Assembly: GCA_016715195.1 (NCBI GenBank)
Contig: JADKBB010000025.1
Span: forward strand, 1-64,000
Origin: Candidatus Villigracilis proximus
Lineage (GTDB): Bacteria > Chloroflexota > Anaerolineae > Anaerolineales > Villigracilaceae
Length of the DNA stretch: 64,000 nucleotides
Reading direction: 5' to 3'
Part shown: piece after piece, positions 59,078-64,000 of the stretch
Layout: every line of letters starts with the position of its first letter
Numbering within the stretch: position 1 is the stretch's first letter
Translations under genes and position numbers: made by a program
The notes under the pieces: model-generated
Databases searched by the model: none
Told to the model about the DNA's origin: nothing
Seen by the model: the letters and a program-made list of their open reading frames with translations, nothing else

Positions 59078-61630
59078 ATGTCCTTTGCATCAAATCTTTC
59101 CAATAAAAATAGATGGATCGCTCTTTTTAGCCTGTGGGCCTTGCATGGATTAATCGCCTTGTGGCAGTTTGTTATTTTGCCTGCCGACCAGGGTAACTTC
59201 TTTTTTGGGCTATCCTTTCAACGGACATTGATGAGCGGGATGCTGGCTTTTTGGATCATTCTCAACTTTGCCTTGATTGTTTTCATGCTTCGCGCTTCCG
59301 TGTGGATGGATAAAGCGCAGGTGTTCTTAAAAAGAACCGCAATACGTGATGGTATTTTGATCATTACATCAATTCTTGTGACGTTTAGATTGTTCTTGAT
59401 GATCATTTTGGAACTGCCCGGGCTGACAGGGGATTTTAACTACACCGCTTATCTGGAACGACTCTCGCCCATCCTCAATTTGATGACCTTTGTTTCCCTG
59501 GAAATCATTGTGATCATTTTATTTTTTAATTTTCACAATTTGGATATTTACAAAAAGATCCCCGCCGGTTTCCCGGCAAGGGTCTTGATCGTCCTGACAG
59601 TCCTCGGACTCGCGAGTCTTTTTATATCCATTACCGATTTGGGGATCGCGACAGTCTACAAGGGAGATTGGGCACGCGGACAGCCCGCAGTTCCTTTGCT
59701 TGAGTGGCAGATCGTTCTGGCTTGTCTGTTTTGTCTCGGCATGATTATTTTTGAAACAAGCGGGAAAAGATTTAAATTTCAGCGGCTGGACCTGTGGATT
59801 TCTGTTGCGGTATGGCTGTTAACTGTTGTTTTTTGGCTCGGACAACCGGTTATTCCAAATCCATCCGCGTTGGATCCAATTGGACCGAATTATGAAATCT
59901 ATCCATTTATTGATGCCCAGGTCTATGATGGATATGCCCAGTCCATCTTGATCGGCAATGGATTGGGCGCGAATGATATTCCCCAGCGTCCCATCTACAT
60001 AGTGTTCCTTGCATTTATCCATTCACTGGTCGGGCAAAATTATGCCGATGTGATTTCCGTCCAATCGCTGTTTCTGGCTTTGTTTCCTGTTTTGTTATAC
60101 CTGTTTGGCTCGGAATTTTTTGGGCGGCCTGTGGGAATTTCCATCGCCCTGCTTGCAGTTTTGCGCGATTACACATCAAACCTTGTCTCTCCATTTACAG
60201 GCAATCTTAGCTATTCAAAAGTCTACCTTTCAGAAATCCCAACAGCCATGCTTCTAATCCTCTTCCTGCTGATTGGCTTGCGTTGGATAAAATTTGGATT
60301 TCCGGTTTTTTCTGGATTCTTAATGGGCGGTGTGCTCGGCATAGCCATGTTGATTCGCACACAGGTGATAGTTGCATTCCCTGTGATTCTTTTCTTCGCT
60401 ATTGTGTCCCAGCCCAAAAAGATCGCGCCGATCATCAAAGGCGCACTGCTTGCACTGTTGGGTATTGTTTTGGTAATTACTCCCTGGCTGTGGCGGAATT
60501 GGAAAATTACAGGAGAATTGATCTTTGATAATCCCGCATCGCAAACGATCAATCTTGCTTTACGCTATAGCAGATTGAATGGGGTGGAAGCCGATGTCCT
60601 GCCCATGCCCGGAGAGACCAACTCTGACTACAAAAAACGATTACTTGATATTGCAAGTGGAGCCATTTCAAGCAACCCATGGGGCGCGGTAAATGGAATT
60701 ATCAATTCTTTTGCAAATCACGGCGTGAATAATATTTTGTTGTTTCCATTGCGAAGCGACCTCAAGCATCCCCTCGAACTTTGGACGCCAACCTACGCCT
60801 TCTGGCAAATGTGGGAAGGCAGACCTAATTTATCCCAGAGCCTGTTGCTTGGATTTTATCTTTTTCTTTTTGGGCTGGGATTAACCACCGCCTGGCAAAA
60901 AAATGGCTGGATGGGATTTCTGCCCCTGGTGCTTAACCTGGTCTATAACCTGTGGACTTCGCTGGCGCTTCTCTCCGGTCAACGCTTCATGCTGACGATG
61001 GACTGGTCGGTGTATCTATATTATATGATCGGCCTTTTTGCATTGTTAAGTGCGTTTCTATTCGCGCTTGAAAATGGACGTTCGCTGATCCTCAAATGGT
61101 ATGAGGAAAATACTATTTCGCTTGCGGCGCATGTCAGCCTGCCAAATATTCCGCAATATCTTTTTGCAGGGATATTATTCCTGGGTGTTGGTCTTTCTCT
61201 TCCATGGAGCGAAAAAATATTTCCGCAAAGATACCCGCTTGAATCTCAAGAGTCCATGCGGAGTGTATTTGCGGCGCAGACCAATGTCGATGCGGCATGC
61301 TTAAAAAAAGTTGTGGACGATAACCAGTTGACCTTCGTGCAGGGGCGGGCTTTATATCCGCGCTATTATGAGGCTGGCTTCGGCGAATCGTTTACCGATG
61401 CCGTCGGCTACAAAGCTGTGGACGAAGGCCGGCTGGTCTTTGAAATGATCGGGCAGAAAAAGGCCCGCATCGTCTTTCCACTGTTGGAGATGCCAAAATT
61501 CTTTCCCAATGCATCAGATGTGACCTTGGCTTTTGACGACAACGGCGGCATGTGGTTCGTGCTAGTAAAACAAGGCAACACACAAGCCGCATATTCTTCC
61601 ACCCTGTTTGACCCCGCAATTTGTAAATAA
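59078..61630 (+). CDS. Large polytopic glycosyltransferase-like protein (ArnT/PMT-like)
   Basis: This 850-residue protein has an N-terminal block of about six membrane segments (to residue 260), then the GT-C-type loop YPFIDAQVYDGYAQSILIGN (about residues 271-290; acidic D near 275). A second block of about seven segments ends in a soluble C-terminal domain (AAQTNVDAACLKKVVDDNQL onward). It is longer than simple ArnT enzymes because of the N-terminal block. The acceptor may be a lipid-linked glycan or protein. It has its own promoter region with an inverted repeat, and two hairpins follow it. Confidence 0.76.
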   Translation: MSFASNLSNKNRWIALFSLWALHGLIALWQFVILPADQGNFFFGLSFQRTLMSGMLAFWIILNFALIVFMLRASVWMDKAQVFLKRTAIRDGILIITSILVTFRLFLMIILELPGLTGDFNYTAYLERLSPILNLMTFVSLEIIVIILFFNFHNLDIYKKIPAGFPARVLIVLTVLGLASLFISITDLGIATVYKGDWARGQPAVPLLEWQIVLACLFCLGMIIFETSGKRFKFQRLDLWISVAVWLLTVVFWLGQPVIPNPSALDPIGPNYEIYPFIDAQVYDGYAQSILIGNGLGANDIPQRPIYIVFLAFIHSLVGQNYADVISVQSLFLALFPVLLYLFGSEFFGRPVGISIALLAVLRDYTSNLVSPFTGNLSYSKVYLSEIPTAMLLILFLLIGLRWIKFGFPVFSGFLMGGVLGIAMLIRTQVIVAFPVILFFAIVSQPKKIAPIIKGALLALLGIVLVITPWLWRNWKITGELIFDNPASQTINLALRYSRLNGVEADVLPMPGETNSDYKKRLLDIASGAISSNPWGAVNGIINSFANHGVNNILLFPLRSDLKHPLELWTPTYAFWQMWEGRPNLSQSLLLGFYLFLFGLGLTTAWQKNGWMGFLPLVLNLVYNLWTSLALLSGQRFMLTMDWSVYLYYMIGLFALLSAFLFALENGRSLILKWYEENTISLAAHVSLPNIPQYLFAGILFLGVGLSLPWSEKIFPQRYPLESQESMRSVFAAQTNVDAACLKKVVDDNQLTFVQGRALYPRYYEAGFGESFTDAVGYKAVDEGRLVFEMIGQKKARIVFPLLEMPKFFPNASDVTLAFDDNGGMWFVLVKQGNTQAAYSSTLFDPAICK

Positions 61631-61638
61631 TATTATGG

Positions 61639-61662
61639 AGTCCATCAGCTTGCTGATGGACT
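61639..61662 (+). terminator. Hairpin after the ArnT/PMT-like gene
   Basis: AGTCCATCAGC and GCTGATGGACT form an 11-bp stem with a two-base gap, nine bases after the stop codon. The T-run is weak. Confidence 0.55.
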
Positions 61663-61893
61663 TAAGAGTCTGTCAGCAAAAGCCCCAAAGCCACGAAATC
61701 ACAAAGTTTTTTCTTTGTGGCATGGATGCTTTGTGACAAGCCTTAATAATTTTCTGGCAGGTTCTTATTAACTCACCATACGCAGCATCACTCCGAAGGA
61801 GTGAAATGATTCTAGAATCAATGCAAAAAATTCAAAACCCCGAAGGGGTGTCATAATCTTTGATGTTATTCATTATGTAACGTGATTTAAATA

Positions 61894-61938
61894 AAAAAGT
61901 GTGTCATGTGCTGATCTCAGCACGTGACACATTTTTTT
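61894..61938. terminator. Bidirectional terminator between convergent genes
   Basis: GTGTCATGTGCTGA (61901-61914) and TCAGCACGTGACAC (61917-61930) pair with one wobble, flanked by an A-run on the left and a T-run on the right. Confidence 0.82.
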
Positions 61939-61954
61939 GATTCAACGATTTTGA

Positions 61955-63358
61955 TTACACAAATTTAATACGGCGTGCGGCGAATGCCACCATTCTCAAC
62001 AACAGCAACCCGTGTTTCCAGCGTGAGATATTGGTTGTGCCGTAGGTGCGGTCACGATAGCGGATCGGGAGATCAATAATTTTTCGGTTTAATTTGGCAG
62101 CGCCGAAGATCAGGTCGAAATCGCCGAAGGGATCGAAATCTCCAAAGTAGGAGCGATTGGCCGCGATCTCTGCGTAATCTTTGGCCCACATTACTTTTGT
62201 GCCGCATAAGGTGTCTTTGATGGGCTGCCCCAATAACCATGAGAATGTCATGCTGAATAATTTATTGCCGATGAAGTTCAGCGTGCGCATGGCTTCTTTT
62301 TCCATTGGATAAACAAGACGCACGCCATTGATGAATTCACCTTTACCCGAGACGATGGCATCATAAAAACGCGGCAGGTCTTCGGGTGGAACGGTCAGGT
62401 CTGCGTCGAGGATCATCAGGATATCGCCGGTGGCTTTCTCGAAGCCGAGTCGAATTGCGTCCGCTTTGCCAATGCCCGGTTGACGAAAGAGCAGGCTTGG
62501 CGTCGAAGGGTGAAGCGGAATTTCATCCGCAATGGTTTCGTAGGTGTTATCGCGCGAATGTCCTTCAACGAAAACGATCTCGGTCCGGCTTCCCATCTTC
62601 GGCACGCGTTCAAAGATCGCTTTGACATTGCCTGCTTCGTTGCGTGCGGCGATGACCACGGAAACGCTGGGTTGTTCTGTGGGCTGCGCCTCAGGACGCG
62701 CAATGACAAAATTGGAAAGTGCAAATGCGTTGAAGGGCCAGAGTTTTACGAGATACCGATTTGCAAGCCCGCCCAATGGCAGCGGCCATAAAATTTCGCG
62801 CGTGGTGCGAATATTTTCAAAACCCGAAAGGTGCAGCATGTTATTGATATCTTCCGGGGTGAGCCAGTTTTGATTCAGCATGGGCGCGGCCAGGTTAAGA
62901 GACTGCGCAATGGTCAGCGGGAATTGCCAGAGATGACTATAGAAATTAATAATGATGCGCGTATGCGGTGTGCATAACCTGCGTATTTGATCGAACGCCA
63001 GTTGTACATCCCATAGGTCGTTAATGGTGTCTGAAAGAATGATGACATCAAATTCACCTTCGATACCTGAGAGATCATGCGCGTCGGCCTGATAATACTC
63101 AAGTTCTGGATGGCGTTTTTTGGCCCTTGCGATCATCTCGGCTGAAAAATCAATGCCGACACCGCGCGAAGGGTGTAGGTGCGCCAGCAGACTACCCATG
63201 CCGCATCCGATTTCAAGGACACGTTGATTTGGGTTGACCAGATATTGATAGATTTCGATTAAGCGGCGGTGGTACCATCTGCCCATGCCGTGCCAGTGGT
63301 CGCGTTTTTGAGCGATGGCATCCCAGTGATCTTGACGAGTTTGAAAATAAGCTTCCAT
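61955..63358 (-). CDS. Fusion of a SAM methyltransferase and a GT2 glycosyltransferase
   Basis: This 467-residue protein has an N-terminal methyltransferase (about residues 20-160: RVLEIGCGMGSLLAHLHPSR, VGIDFSAEMI, FDVIILSDTINDL). A middle part (about 160-220) is followed by a C-terminal GT-A fold: VSVVIAARNEAGNVKAIFER (from about 231), EIVFVEGHSRDN, DILMILDADLTVPPEDLPRF (DxD near 323-325) and CGTKVMWAKDY. Two activities in one chain suggest linked sugar transfer and methylation, or an inactive half serving as a binding module. AAAGGAAG and an upstream minus-strand TATAAT support this start. It faces the polytopic gene at the right edge. Confidence 0.86.
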   Translation of the reverse strand: MEAYFQTRQDHWDAIAQKRDHWHGMGRWYHRRLIEIYQYLVNPNQRVLEIGCGMGSLLAHLHPSRGVGIDFSAEMIARAKKRHPELEYYQADAHDLSGIEGEFDVIILSDTINDLWDVQLAFDQIRRLCTPHTRIIINFYSHLWQFPLTIAQSLNLAAPMLNQNWLTPEDINNMLHLSGFENIRTTREILWPLPLGGLANRYLVKLWPFNAFALSNFVIARPEAQPTEQPSVSVVIAARNEAGNVKAIFERVPKMGSRTEIVFVEGHSRDNTYETIADEIPLHPSTPSLLFRQPGIGKADAIRLGFEKATGDILMILDADLTVPPEDLPRFYDAIVSGKGEFINGVRLVYPMEKEAMRTLNFIGNKLFSMTFSWLLGQPIKDTLCGTKVMWAKDYAEIAANRSYFGDFDPFGDFDLIFGAAKLNRKIIDLPIRYRDRTYGTTNISRWKHGLLLLRMVAFAARRIKFV

Positions 63359-63490
63359 TATGCTTCCTTTATTTTTTGTTGTTACGATTATAATGCTGAT
63401 TAATTTTAGTTTTGAAGCTATTCCCGAGTTTTTCGTGTTTTACTTGTTTTTTTCGGTCTATTTTTAAAAAATCAGATGTTCAGGTGCATC

Positions 63491-64000
63491 ATGCAGAAAC
63501 AGTTACCGTCTTCCCTTCGTTATGGCTTGTTCGAGAAGATCATTACAACAGGGTGGCTGGGACTGTTGATTTTGGGGATATTGTCCAATCCTTTGTTTTC
63601 CTATCCGGGGCGTGATGGCGGGATTTTTCTATATATCGGCTCGCTGATCCTAAAGGGAAAAATTCCCTATCTGGATGTTTGGGAAAATAAGGGACCCCTC
63701 GTTTTTTATATTAACGCATTTGGGCTTTTTCTAACCAACGGGTCACGTTGGGGGGGTATGGCTGCTTGAATTCCTTTTCTTTTTGGGCGCCGGATATATT
63801 GGTTATACCCTGGTCAAACGCTTGATGGGAATGATCCCGGCTCTGATCGGGACGTTTATCTGGATCACCGCTGCTGGAAATACGTTGCAAGGTGGAAATT
63901 TTTCAGAAGAATATTCGCTGCTGTTTAGTTTTATTGCTGTATTGTTTTATTTGAAAAGTCTGGAGCGATCAGATCATAAGATTTACACGTTTCTGGTTGG
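63491..64000 (+). pseudogene. Polytopic GT-C-like membrane protein, frameshifted, cut by the right edge
   Basis: The first frame (MQKQLPSSLRYGLFEKI) shows one membrane segment and then SYPGRDGGIFLYIGSLILKG and KIPYLDVWENKGPLVFYINA, a GT-C-like outer-loop pattern with acidic residues. It dies after RWGGMAA. Removing one G from the run of seven at 63750-63756 restores RWGVWLLEFLFFLGAGYIGY and the next segments to the end of the window. The total length is unknown. It is divergent from the methyltransferase-GT2 fusion. Confidence 0.68.

Larger units (their letters stand above)
61631..61954. other. Gene-free convergent region
   Basis: No credible gene. It holds a hairpin at 61639-61662, a ctttgtggc/gccacaaag-like repeat (about 61685-61735), a CCCCGAAGGGG palindrome near 61840 and the terminator at 61894-61938. 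Confidence 0.7.

Noticed and set aside
1..64000. tRNA, rRNA, CRISPR array, prophage, transposase or integrase
   Set aside because: Reading all intergenic stretches showed no cloverleaf with a T-arm, no regularly spaced repeats and no recombinase gene. Without a covariance search a tRNA could be missed, but none is evident.

Overview
The window looks like a chromosomal piece of a Chloroflexota bacterium, most likely class Anaerolineae. This is inference from gene content and protein style (DUF951 and DUF6391 proteins, Cys-containing SLH repeats, an LLM-class oxidoreductase together with an F420-dependent-NADP-reductase-like protein, many polytopic glycosyltransferases), not a phylogenetic result. 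I see no rRNA, tRNA, CRISPR array, prophage or transposase.

Layout. 1-3.4 kb: a broken TetR-type regulator faces a small redox set (DoxX-like, NAD(P)-binding NpdG-like, LUD-domain and VOC/glyoxalase proteins). 3.5-13.8 kb: mixed housekeeping (surE, two alkyltransferase-like proteins, holA, a dihydrouridine synthase, msrA) with two polytopic glycosyltransferase-like proteins. 14.2-31 kb: an SLH-anchored surface protein, clpC, MazG-like, GNAT, LLM oxidoreductase, peroxiredoxin, M42 peptidase, thioesterase, a Crp/MBL pair, a GT4, and the compact tsaE-tsaB-rimI-UDG run.

31-64 kb is one long cell-surface polysaccharide or glycoprotein-glycan region. It has nucleotide-sugar enzymes (UDP-HexNAc dehydrogenase, UDP-uronate epimerase, GDP-mannose 4,6-dehydratase, and an acetyltransferase/3,4-ketoisomerase fusion plus a 3-aminotransferase), cytoplasmic GT4 and GT2 enzymes, an AsnB-type amidotransferase, a Wzx-like flippase, three PF03706-type membrane proteins and seven large polytopic GT-C-like proteins (nine in the whole window). 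A coherent reading is that sugars are activated and joined on carriers in the cytoplasm, moved across the membrane by the flippase and possibly the PF03706 proteins, and finished outside by the GT-C-like enzymes. Two loci pair a PF03706 gene with a member of the same GT-C-like paralogue family. This is the strongest candidate for an under-described system here.

Across the window there are recurrent small palindromic repeats (one family built on AGACTTCCGAAGTCT, one MITE-like family with CATCCTGAGCG ends, and word-like low-complexity repeats that also invade coding sequence). Several genes have a TATAAT-like box 6-9 bases before the ATG and no Shine-Dalgarno, suggesting leaderless transcripts. 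At least seven genes are broken by single-base indels, mostly in homopolymers, which is as likely to be residual assembly error as real decay. One further gene has an in-frame UGA followed by credible coding sequence and a SECIS-like hairpin.
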